Assembly: GCA_037126765.1 (NCBI GenBank)
Contig: JBBCBC010000024.1
Location: 18,263,554 to 18,327,553, forward strand
DNA length: 64,000 nucleotides
From: Stenogyne calaminthoides
Taxonomy: Eukaryota; Streptophyta; Magnoliopsida; Lamiales; Lamiaceae
Reading direction: 5' to 3'
The position numbers and the translations under genes were made by a program. This document shows positions 24,818 to 34,524 of this stretch, piece after piece. Every line of letters begins with the position of its first letter. Position 1 is the stretch's first letter. The notes beneath the pieces are model-generated. The model saw only the letters and a program-made list of their open reading frames with translations. It did not search any database and was not told the DNA's origin.

Positions 24818-24825
24818 TATAAATT
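24818..24825 (+). promoter_or_regulatory. TATA box of the antisense unit, copy 1
   Basis: TATAAATT lies 73 bp before the ATG of the antisense ORF's Met at 24899. It is conserved at 39771-39778 in copy 2. Confidence 0.5.
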
Positions 24826-24898
24826 AGCCTGGGGTGTTAGGCAAACAACATAACATAAACCATTTCATCTTCTTTAGCATATCCTTCATGCTTTTCCG

Positions 24899-25228
24899 AT
24901 GAGTTCCTTATTTCCGGTGGGAACCTTTAGCCCTTTTCCAATGAATTCAGCTTCTCAAACCAACCCTGTGTGTTCCTTCACACTGCTTTCGTCGTCATCT
25001 AAGATTTCACATACGATCAATGCTAAGCTTCTTTACCACCATGGAGGCGGATCTGCTAAGGCAAATGAGAAGGCACTTCTCCTAACCTTATGCACCTTGT
25101 GCGCCTATCGAGATGACAGAATTAGCATCAACAGACTTAGTCTGAAACAAAACATGGGTTTGATATACAAAATATTGTATCAAACTCAATATTTGCATGA
25201 GACACTCATGGCCATATGGTCTTTGTGA
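24899..25228 (+). CDS. Antisense ORF in Sirevirus copy 1, unknown product
   Basis: This 109-codon frame lies opposite to the element's genes. It begins MSSLFPVGTFSPFPMNS and includes AKLLYHHGGGSAKANEKALL and ISINRLSLKQNMG. A TATA box is at 24818. A four-codon uORF (ATG at 24888) ends in a TGA that overlaps this ATG as ATGA. A downstream stretch (25480-25600) with repeated TTGTAA and ATCAATGAAAA resembles a plant 3' end. Copy 2 keeps the frame (39853-40188) despite a 12-bp insertion, which is a multiple of three. The C-terminal 20 residues differ between copies. No family was recognised. It may be a captured gene or an additional ORF of the element; a chance frame is not excluded. Confidence 0.4.
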   Translation: MSSLFPVGTFSPFPMNSASQTNPVCSFTLLSSSSKISHTINAKLLYHHGGGSAKANEKALLLTLCTLCAYRDDRISINRLSLKQNMGLIYKILYQTQYLHETLMAIWSL

Positions 25229-25908
25229 CCAAACCTATGGCACTGTGTCCCATTTAACAGCTGGAAAGCCCATTGATTTTAGGTCTAAGGGCTCCTAGCT
25301 TAAAGATCATTCAAGGCTTGCTCTCGCTCCTCACTCAAAGATTCTAAGAGCGGCTTTCAGGAGTCTAGAAGCTTCTCTGCTGCCCCCTGGGTTGGAGAGT
25401 CTGAGAGCATCAGCTCTTAAAATCTCTCTCTCTCCTTCCCTGCCTAGGGTTGTCTTAGGGCTTATGGTTTATGACCTCCGGGTCTTCTTGTACTTGTAAT
25501 ACCACTTGAAGATAGCTTGTAGCATTTGTAACTTGTGATATCACTTGTAACTTGTAAATCTGACCTCCGGGTCCTTATCAATGAAAAACTCATTATTCCA
25601 TTCTTTGTGTTGTTTCTTCTGACTTATGCGATCTGTAGATTTACTCTTGACTTGCTTGTTGGCTAAAGCTTTAATCGACTTATAAAGTAATCTTCCAATC
25701 TAATCAGTTCCCCCTTAACGATATGTCTTGAACCGATCTGCTCATTATCCCGAACTTCGGATCGGCTTCTTATCGACTTTCGATCTGCTCCTTATCCGAA
25801 CTTCAGATCGACTCCTTATCATTAAAGCGGATCGGTTGAGATTCCTAACTCAACCGATTCCACTTAACTTGGTTAGTCTTTCAACGAACCGTTACGGAGA
25901 TCGATCCT

Positions 25909-26660
25909 TCAACCATATCTCGGTGCATTTTCTCCAAGATCCGAAGCCCTAGCTCGTTGCATAACTCTCTCAATCTGATCTCGACTAAGCGGCTTAGTTA
26001 AGATATCGACTTTTCGCTTGTCGGTATGGATCTTTTCCATCCTGATATTCTTCTTTTCAACGTGATCTCTGATAAAATGGTGTCTGACATCCACATGCTT
26101 GCATCTTGTATGTAGAACAAGATTCTGAGTGATTGCAATAACACTATTATCACGAGAATATAGGTGCGTTCTTAGCTACGATGTTGTAATCCTCAAATTT
26201 CTTTAGCTTAGAGGCGATTGGGAACAACGACTTCCTTCACCATATATTCTTCGCCCGGTAGTAGATGTCGCGAATCGATGTCTCGCTTCTTCGAAAACCA
26301 AGAGATCGGTTTATTTTACCAACGACATGAACCTGAGGTTGACTTCCAGTCAATTCTGCAACCTCCGTAGTCTGAATCAGAATACCCACTAAGCTCTAGA
26401 TTGTCATCTGATGGGTAAAATAAACCAAGGTTTACAGTCCCCTTCAGATACTTGAGAATCCGGTTAGCTGCTTCTAGGTGGCTTTGCATTGGATTTGCTT
26501 GAAATCTGGCGCATACACCTACTGCAAAAGTGATGTCTGGTCTGCTGGCAGTCAGGTATAGTAGTGATCCAATCAGAGCTCTATGTTCTTTCTGATTAAC
26601 TTTCTGACCATCTTCATCTAGATCCATCTTGAACCCGGTCATCATTTGAATTCTGGCTTC
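25909..26660 (-). pseudogene. pol: Copia RNase H, Sirevirus copy 1 (broken)
   Basis: The open part at 26645-26316 has the pre-RNase H block (GSLLYLTASRPDITFAVGV; FQANPMQSHLEAANRILKYL) and the catalytic start SGYSDSDYGGCRIDWKSTSG. The middle part (STTEAEYMA in copy 2) is degraded at 26100-26315. The last piece, 26094-25909, has VRHHFIRDHVEKKNIRME and DILTKPLSRDQIE, the usual end of a Copia polyprotein. Degradation of the middle coincides with CG-rich differences from copy 2. Confidence 0.85.
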
Positions 26661-26729
26661 CTTGCAATGTTGAACTCCAAACTTTGCCAGTAGATTCCTT
26701 GTGTACTTCGCCTGGCAGATGAATATCCC

Positions 26730-27359
26730 TTATGTACTCTGCTTGACTTGTAAACCCAGAAAGTAATTCATCTGACCCATCATGGACATCTCGAACTTCC
26801 GTTGCATCAATTTGTTGAACTTCTCACATAGCTTCTTGTTGGGAGATCCGAAGATGATGTCGTCCACGTAAATCTGAACCATCGGAATATCTTCTCCATC
26901 TTCTATTCTGAATTGGGTTCTGTCCACTATTCCTTTAGTGAACCCGCTGTTTATCAAGAACTGAGAGAGTGTATCATACCAAGCTCGAGGAGCTTGTTTC
27001 AGGCCGTAAAGAGCTTTCCTTAAACGGTACACTTGGTTGCCTTTTTCAAACCCTGGAGGTTGTTCGACATAAACTTCCTCTGCTAGTACCCCATTTAAGA
27101 ATGCACTCTTTACATCCATCTGATGCACAAGATGAACCCTCTCGTAGGGCAAGATATGCCGTAAACTTGACCGAATGGCTTTGGCGGCGGCGATCGGTGC
27201 AAAGCTCTCATCATAATCAATTCCTTCTGATTGTGAATACCCCTTAGCAACAAGTCTTGCCTTATTCCTGGTTATGACATTTTTCTCATCTCTCTTGTTC
27301 TTGAATACCCACTTCGTGCTAATTACGTCCTGATGAGTTGGTCCGTCCACCGCCTCCAA
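26730..27359 (-). pseudogene. pol: Copia reverse transcriptase, Sirevirus copy 1
   Basis: This is a 209-residue open stretch with, in order, TKWVFKNKRDEKN, ARLVAKGYSQ, the MDVKSAFLNG block, the YVEQPPGFE block, ALYGLKQAPRAWYD and the catalytic YVDDIIFGSPN. These are standard Ty1/Copia RT motifs, and the catalytic Asp pair is present. It is the only complete RT core of the two Sirevirus copies, since copy 2 has lost this part. Frames are interrupted on both sides by short indels. Confidence 0.93.
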
Positions 27360-28368
27360 ACTTGATTCCTCTCAAACTATTCTAGCTCCTCCCACATGGC
27401 TAGAATCCGACTTCAAGTCTTTGTAGAGCTTCCTCTCATGGTTGGTTCCTTCAAAGACGATAACAACAATGATATGGCACTTTCACCAACTCGATGTCTA
27501 GTTTTGACTCTATCGAGATGGGACTCGATAATCGGTCGGTTGGATGACCGTAATCCGAGTCCTTCGTTACGATGTAAATCTGTTTGGAGAACATCATCCA
27601 TATCTAATAGTAGTTCATTACTAGTTATTGGGAGTGGTGCGGAATTATGATCCACTTGATAAGAACATGTCTCAGCTGATGTTGGACTCATCATGTGCTG
27701 ATGTCTGTTCATAGGAACTTCAGATGTTCCCCCTGAACCAGATGGTTCGATTATCTTGTCTCATTTATGCGAACTCTTCATCGATTATGCGTACCTTTGG
27801 GTCCGATTGACTGTTGAATCAACAAGATCAAGTTACGGGATGTACAATTATTACGTGTTCGGGTTCTTTCTCCTCGATGCTTAGCTGATCCATTTTCTGC
27901 GTGTCAGGTAACTGTTGATCTGGTGCGGCTTATTCTGAGGCAGCTTTCTGTTGTTCAGAAGATGTCTCATCAAAGACCACATGGGGTGTTTCTTCCACAA
28001 CTAAGGTTTGTTTGTTGTAAACTCTGAAAGCCTTGCTGGATTAGGAATATCATAAGAATATGCCCTCATCTGACTTGGCCTCAAAGGTCTTCAACTGACT
28101 TTTCCCATTGTTGTGTATGAAACACTTGCACCCGAAAACATGGAAGTATGAAACACAAGGTTCTCTGCCCTTCCACAGTTCATAAGGTGTTTTGAAGTGA
28201 GTCTTAGTCAGAGAGCATCTGTTCTGAGTATGGCATGCAAAGGTTGATTATACGCTTGGCTGTTTGGTGTGGCATGTTAAATTAACATAGTCTGCGAGCA
28301 TCCTCCTTGAGAGTTCTGTTTCTCCGCTTCGCTACTCCATTTTGTTGTGGTGTTCTTGCGGTGACGTC
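27360..28368 (-). pseudogene. pol: Integrase C-terminal part and linker to RT, copy 1 (heavily broken)
   Basis: Recognisable by alignment with 41930-42875 of copy 2: the linker with MMSPTSAETCSYQVDHNSAP and DRVKTRHRVGES is at 27712-27413. Weak remains of the PYELW and GIFLGYS blocks lie at 28000-28250. The stretches with most frame breaks (27480-27600 and 27740-27900) are those with CG where copy 2 has CAG or CTG. Confidence 0.75.
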
Positions 28369-28940
28369 TCATCTTTGATATACCAAACTTCGATTGCAAA
28401 AATCAAGAATAAAGGAATTCGGGAACTTTGTACCTTTATCGATCGATTTTTTACTATCTTTGACACCCTTCTCGTTTTGTAGCTTCTTGAGGCTCGAGTA
28501 TCTTTTGTCGTTGTCTCTCGTTCTTCTTGTATAAGAATACAACCTAAGTAAACTTGGAATAATCATCCACGATTACTAGAGTATATTTAAATCCCACCGA
28601 GGCCGACCGGTGTAATCGGTCTGAATAGATCCATATGGAGCAGTTGTAGTACTCTACTGGATGCCGGTCCAGGTATTCCCTTGAATGAGGCTTTAACTTG
28701 TTTTCCCTTCTGACATGCGGCACATGTCTGATCTTTGGGGAATATCTCATTTGGAAGTCCCTCAACCAAAGACATCCTAGCTATCTTGTTAAGAGTCTTG
28801 AAGTTCAGATGACTCAATCTTTTGTGCCAGAGCCAACTGCTACTTTTGGAGCTCTTAACAATTAAGCATGTATTCTTTGGGCAACTATTCCAATCTGCTG
28901 TGTAGATTGTGCCTTTCCTTGAACCAGTTAGCAAGGTTTG
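28369..28940 (-). pseudogene. pol: Copia integrase N-terminal and core part, copy 1
   Basis: The zinc-binding HHCC motif is complete: HKRLSHLNF gives the two His and CAACQKGKQ the two Cys. The core follows with MDLFRPI (first Asp), KYTLVIVDDYSKFT, and weaker parts around KGTKFPNSFI (second Asp region). The frame changes near 28590 and 28550. Confidence 0.88.
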
Positions 28941-29270
28941 TTGAGTGGCTCGATTCCTAATTGTACACTTGTCGCTCGAGAACTCAACGGTGAATCCGTT
29001 GTCGCAGAATTGTGATACTGATAGTAGATTGTGCTTTAATCCTTCGACATACGAGACTCAAGTTACTTGTACATCATCATTCTCTAAGGTTTCGAATCCT
29101 TTGGTAAAACCAAAGTTATCATCACCTAAGAGTACACGTGGGCCTTCTTGTTCTTTGTAAGAGCTAAGGAGATGTTTGCTTCCAGTCATGTGCCTTGAGC
29201 ATCCACTATCGATGTACCAGATAGTTGCTTGTACACCTCCTTTGTTGGCCAGTCCAACGCGAACCTGCAA
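28941..29270 (-). pseudogene. pol: Copia protease, copy 1
   Basis: The catalytic DSG sits in WYIDSGCSRHMTGSKHLL, a block typical of Sirevirus-like elements. LLGDDNFGFTKG follows. The stretch to 28941 matches the block NLLSVSQFYDNG seen in copy 2, which links protease to integrase. The protease frame is not that of gag; see the finding on the gag-pol boundary. Confidence 0.88.
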
Positions 29271-29275
29271 TCAAA

Positions 29276-31850
29276 TCAGGCTTTAGGTACCCCTTTGGAA
29301 TTGGGTCCTGGGGGGTTAGTGGTGGATTTAGGGATCCACACAAACAGAGGACTTCTATGAAAATCAGATAGATTAGAAGGTCTGATTTGTCTCCCATACA
29401 TATCAACATAATCATACGTCTCTTTATATGCTTTCTGATTAGTGTGATTATTCGTGTGAGCCTTGGATGACTTAGAAGACTTGGGATTTTTCTTTATATT
29501 TTGTCTTCTTTTAATCCAGTGTGGCTCAGGTGCAGTAGCCCTAGATCCCTGGTTATAAGGGTAGGTACGACTGCTACCATCAAAAGATTCATATCTTTTT
29601 GGCATAGGTGGTGTTCGCAGTTTACCCATAGCTTGCTTATTAGGCAGTTGACCTTGATTGGGTCTCAGATTAGATTTCCTTCTTACAGGTTGTCTCTTCT
29701 GATACCTAATCTGCTGATCAGGTTGAGGTTTCTTTAGAAGAACTGGGTTCTTCTGTTGATTCCTCGGCTGAAGCTTTATCAGTTGGGGTCCATTTATGTT
29801 CCCTTTCTGATTAGGCACCTACCTTACTTGCTTAGCAGGTCTTTTTCCCTTATCAGATACAAGTTTAGCTTTTAGTGTATCTTTGTCAGAGACTCGTTTG
29901 ATTACACCCTTCTGAAGTGAATCAAATGGGGCTTTTGAGGATGTAGAAGGGTTCTCATACCCAATTCCCTTCTTGTTAGTCGCCGTTCGAAAATAGGTGT
30001 TCATATCTTGAACTGTTTTTGATGACTTCGTGAAAACCTCTATTTTCTTACGCAGACTATCCTCAGTAGATTTTAGACTCTCATGTAGTCGGAATAGCTC
30101 AAAGAAATTTGGCTTGAAGAATTTTGAAATCATCGAACTTCTTTGTTTGTTGATTAACTAGGCGATCTTTGATCCGCTTCTCTGATTAGAAGATTTATCT
30201 TCGAACGTTAAGTTCATCGATTTACTTCTCGGCGATTTAAATGATTTGATTTAGTAGCTTTCTTGTGACAAAATGTTCTCTTTAACAAGCCGATTATTTC
30301 GATCCTTAGCTTGTCATTTTCAAAACTTCCACTATTGTATAAGTGTCTCTTTGCGTCGGAGAGATCATCAAGCAATTTCTCGAGTAGAGCTGCAAGTCAA
30401 TCTCTCCGGCGGGTGTGCTAATGATAGCGGTGTGGAAATTCAAAAGCGAAAGGTTTGGAGGTTACCTCAGTTGGTCTCCTTGGGCGTCGAACGGGACTTC
30501 ATCTTCATCGAAGAATATCAGATCTTCATGCTCGTGGAAGTCAAAGTGTATTCCTTGCTCGAACGAAGACTTCTCTGGATGAGTAGCTAGAGTCCTCGAA
30601 GCGCGGATAGGAATCATCGATTCGGATGTGTCGTGACGGGGCTTTTCTATCTACGGGCGTTGTTATCTTACATTCGTTTCTCTTCTCTTTCTCACGGGAG
30701 TCGAGTCGAGGCGGTCGGTGTTGTAGTGACTGGTTTCTCGCATGATTGAAGCCACGATCCTCAATCTCTGAACTTCCTCTGCGGGTGAGTCACTCCGTCT
30801 GTAGGATCTGTCGGTGACTTCCTTTTCGATGGTAATATGAACTCATACATCGGATCTGTTATCTCTTCTCTCATCTGTCAGATCATCTCTTTTCTTTTCT
30901 TCTCTGTGATCTCTTCGATCATCAGATCTAGTTCTTTCTAGTGATCTGTCAGTTGGCCTCCTGTTTCTTCTATTGTCTTGATAGTCACTGTAGAATCTCC
31001 GATACTTACCAAGCTGAGTATTTGTTCTTTCAAGTTTCCTGGTAAGTAGAGCGATCTGTTCTGCTTGACTCATTATGTTTCAAACAGGTTCAGTGGACTT
31101 CGATCTGCTGCTGGTTGCTTTAAATGCAACTGATTTAGACGTTGAGGCTTCAGCAGACGTCTCATCTTCATCTGCTTGTCCTCTTTTGATTAAATCGAAC
31201 TCGTGAGCTTTAAGGCTTGAGAACAAGCTACTCGGCTTCATCTTTGAAATGTCTTGGCAATCCTTGATTACCGTGACTTTCATGTCCCATTTCTTGGTGA
31301 GAGATCTTAAGATCTTGTAGTTGATATCTTTGTCTGACATCTCTCTTCCATGTTCTCGTAGTTTATTCACTGACATGGTGATCCTCCCATCGAGCTTATT
31401 GATGGTCTCGTTGGGCAACATATTTAGCTTTTCGAACTTCACCAGTTCAGCTTGTAGTCGGCTGTCTTTGATCTGATCATTTCCTTCGCATATCTCAGCA
31501 AGAGTATCGCACATTGCTTTCGCGGTTTTGAGATACTTTATCTTCTCCTTTGTGACTTTATCCATCGTCTTCATGATTATATGCCTGGCAATTATATCTA
31601 GAGTATACAATTTTCTTTTTTCTGCATCCATCAGGGCTGCGCTTTTTTGTACAAGACTTCTCGGTGCAAAGTCTGGATCTCCTCCAACTGCTGGGTTGTC
31701 GTAATATATAATGATGGGTCCTCGTTCAATGACTTCCATCATTCTGCCGCTTATCAATCCTAGATGGTTGCACATATATATGGCCCAATCAGCATACTCA
31801 TCAATTGAAAACTTAGGCAAATCATGGTACATGCCAGAGGTATTATCCAA
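29276..31850 (-). pseudogene. gag: Sirevirus gag, copy 1
   Basis: The N-terminal part (31850-31080) starts with a first codon TTG where copy 2 has ATG, reads DNTSGMYHDLPKFSIDEYAD and contains EKIKYLKTAKAMCDTL and KLDGRITMSVNKLRE, the Copia gag core. A TGA near 31082, where copy 2 has GGA, stops it. The frame resumes with SQAEQIALLTRKLERTNTQL to 30843. The stretch 30840-30140 is full of frame breaks; the zinc knuckle expected near 30740 is ruined. The C-terminal extension (30133-29276), basic and Gln/Pro-rich, is typical of the long gag of this group (KRYESFDGSSRTYPYNQ). The frame stops at PNSKGVPKA, as in copy 2. Confidence 0.88.
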
Positions 31851-31976
31851 GGTGAGTGATTTTGAAAATGAATGAGTTTTGAAAAACGGTTTTTCAAGAT
31901 CTGTTCAAATGACCACAAAGATTCTTCCTCAAGAATCGATGATACTCAAAGCCGATTAGTGCAGCCAGAACCCTTT

Positions 31977-31989
31977 GCTCTCGATACCA
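31977..31989 (-). promoter_or_regulatory. Primer-binding site, Sirevirus copy 1
   Basis: On - it reads TGGTATCGAGAGC two bases after the 5' LTR end. Copy 2 has the standard initiator-Met-tRNA-type TGGTATCAGAGC. The CAG-to-CGAG difference is of the same kind as elsewhere in this element. Confidence 0.8.
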
Positions 31990-31991
31990 CT

Positions 31992-32527
31992 TGTAGGTCC
32001 CGAACGGGTTTTGTGAAATTTGGAAGTCTAGGGGGAGGGTGAATAGACTTCCAAAACTTTTTGTCTTGGATCGGTGTGAACTGCAGACATTACAGGCAGT
32101 GCTAATGTATCAGTTTAGACTGATGTTCAATCTTACTGAGTGCCTAAGGGCAGACCAGCTTGATATCTGTTAGTTTAACTGAATGGTGCGGAAGCTTATT
32201 TTAACCCGTGTGAAAAACCAGTTTTATCAATTCAGATTCTCAAGTCAGTTTTCAACCAGTTGACTAAGGTGTCAATCTGATCAGATCAGTTGCTTGGTGC
32301 AGACTGAGCTTAACTTAGAATATGTATGCTGTTTTAAACTCAATTGTGTGAATAGTGTAAAGCAATAAGAAAGCAAGTAAATGCACACAAGACTTTTTAT
32401 AGTGGTTCAGACGAAACCCGTCCTACATCCACTCTTCCCTTAACACAGGGGAAACTTAACCGAACTTAACGTGCGGGACTTATACCCCTCACGGGATGAC
32501 CGAGATGTTTACCGAGTTCTCACTCTA
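31992..32527 (-). repeat. 5' LTR of Sirevirus copy 1, first piece
   Basis: It starts (read on +) TGTAGGTCCCGAACGGG and runs to CTCACTCTA, where copy 2 entered. The LTR resumes at 46966 after the second CTCTA. Together the pieces make about 1.89 kb, matching the 3' LTR at 18174-20083. Confidence 0.9.
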
Positions 32528-34388
32528 TGTTGGGAAATATGTAACTTAGTTTTGATGGAAGTTCCAAAACAGGTTGTAATAGGACCCGGTCGGACACATT
32601 AAATTGATCGATGACTTATAATCGATTAAGATGACCGACCAAATTAAATGTATAGATAGTCAAGTAAAAGATAGGTCACATATTGAGGGGGAACTCAATA
32701 TGTATAGGTCAGGTCAATGTATCAGATGACCCAGATAAGGTCAGATGATCAGAAGACTAAGCGCAAATCAGAAGACAGGAAGTCAGAAGATCAGGTGAAG
32801 ACAAGAAGACATCAAGACTCGGATGAACCTCAAGACTCGGATGAAGTCAAGACTCGGATAAACACCGAAAGACTCGGATGAACTCAAGACTCGATGAACT
32901 CAAGACTCGGATAAGCTCAAGACTCAAAGACGATGAATACACCGAGGCTCGAGACACCAAGATCAAAAGACCAAGACCTACATTCATTGAGAGTTCGCAT
33001 ATTGAAGCTAAGACAATGTGCATCTGAAGACTCAATCAAGGTAGACTGGTCAATTACCTGATCAAGTCAGCTCACACCTGGTGACAATCAAAATTATACA
33101 CCAGATAAGCGAATCTTCTACAAAAGGAATATCAACCGTCTAACGGACAAATTCCTTAAGTACCGCCTCGCGAAACCAAGAAGAAAGCGACACGTGTACA
33201 AAAAGAGCTGACATTGCGGGATACGACGCTGCGGACAAAAACGGCGCTACCGGTGCCTACGGCCACGCCGATAATTGGAGCACGTCACAATCATATCCTA
33301 CAACCTACCTAATATAGCCCAAAATTCAAATTGCTCTCCAACGACTCTTTGATTTCGAGGTCTATAAAATGGGATCGATCTTCACTTTGAAGAAGGAGGA
33401 CCAACAGTGATTAACAAGCACCAACGAGTGAAAACAAGCAAGAACAAACACGGAGACATAGCAAAAGAAGCTAAAGCTACAACAAAATCTCCATTCAAAG
33501 AACACTACATTTGAAGATTATTCTTAGAGTGTTCATCCCATTAGTTCTTAGCAAGAAATCCTATCCACTAGCATTTTGGCTACCTAAAGCATCAGGATAA
33601 ATTTCTAGTTGGAACCCTCAATCATTCTTTACCCAAACGCAAGTTAGGTTAAGTCAGAGAGTCTTGAACTCATTAAACATCTCGGCATCCTTTTTAAGGA
33701 TATAAGTCCCGCCGTTACGTTTGTAGAGTGGGAACTCGATAAACATCTCGCCATCCCGAAAAGGATATAAGTCCCGTAGGTTAAGCTTGAGTGGGAACTC
33801 GAAACATCTCGCCATCCCGAAAAGGATATAAGTCCCGCAGGTTAAGTTTGTAAGAGTGAGAACTCGGTAAACATCTCGGCCATCCTGAAAATGATATAAG
33901 TCCCGCAGGTTAAAGTAGGTTAAGGTTCTCCTGTGTTAAGGGAAGAGTGGACGTAGGACGGGTTTCGTCTGAACCACTATAAAAAGTCTTGTATACATTT
34001 ACTTGCTTTCTTATTGCTTTACACAAGTCACACAACTGGGTTTTAAACAGCATACATTTTCTAAGATAAGCTCAGTCTGCACCAAGCAACTGATCTGATC
34101 AGATTGACACCTTAGTCAACTGGTTGAAAACTGTCTTCAGGATCAGATTGATAAAATTGGTTTTTCACACGGGTAAAACAAGCTTCCGCACCATTCAGTT
34201 AAACTGACAGATATCAAGCTGATCTGCCTCCAGGCACTCAGTAAGATTGAACATCAGTCTAAACTGATACACCAGCATTCTGATCGGGTAATCTGCAGTT
34301 CACACCTGATCCGCACAAAAAGTTTTGGATGTTTATTCACCCCTCCCCTCTAGACTTCCACCCTCACAAAACCCATTTGGGACCTACA
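32528..34388 (+). repeat. 5' LTR of Sirevirus copy 2, 1861 bp
   Basis: TGTTGGGAAATATG to GACCTACA. A TATA-like box TCTATAAAATGGG is near 33360. A second TATA-like CACTATAAAAAG is near 33976. The 66-bp tandem array is at 33655-33910. The stretch 32815-32980 is rich in GACTCGGAT-type words. The 3' LTR has GACACCTGAAC where this LTR has GACACCAAG, and CTGAGGCTCAG where this one has CCGAGGCTCGAG. Confidence 0.92.
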
Positions 34389-34390
34389 AG

Positions 34391-34402
34391 TGGTATCAGA
34401 GC
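34391..34402 (+). promoter_or_regulatory. Primer-binding site, Sirevirus copy 2
   Basis: TGGTATCAGAGC, two bases after the LTR end, complementary to the 3' end of initiator Met tRNA. This is usual for plant Copia elements. Confidence 0.92.
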
Positions 34403-34524
34403 AGTGGTTCTACAGACCACTGGCTTTGAGTATCATCGATTCTTGAGGAAGAATCTTTGTGGTCATTTGAACAGATCTTGAAAAACCTTTTTTAAAACTC
34501 ATTCGTTTTAAAAAATCACTCAGC

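Larger units (their letters stand above)
23761..25900. other. Spacer between RNase H and envelope-like gene, copy 1
   Basis: This is about 2.1 kb without sense coding. It is retained in copy 2 (38766-40868) with good similarity and carries an antisense transcription-unit-like stretch at 24818-25600, described separately. The 23920-24300 part has short minus frames rich in Phe and Lys, not recognised. Confidence 0.6.

Noticed and set aside
30273..30590. Plus-strand open frame of 105 codons
   Set aside because: It lies opposite to gag of copy 1 in a stretch with many CG replacements that remove stops. The homologous part of copy 2 has no such frame.
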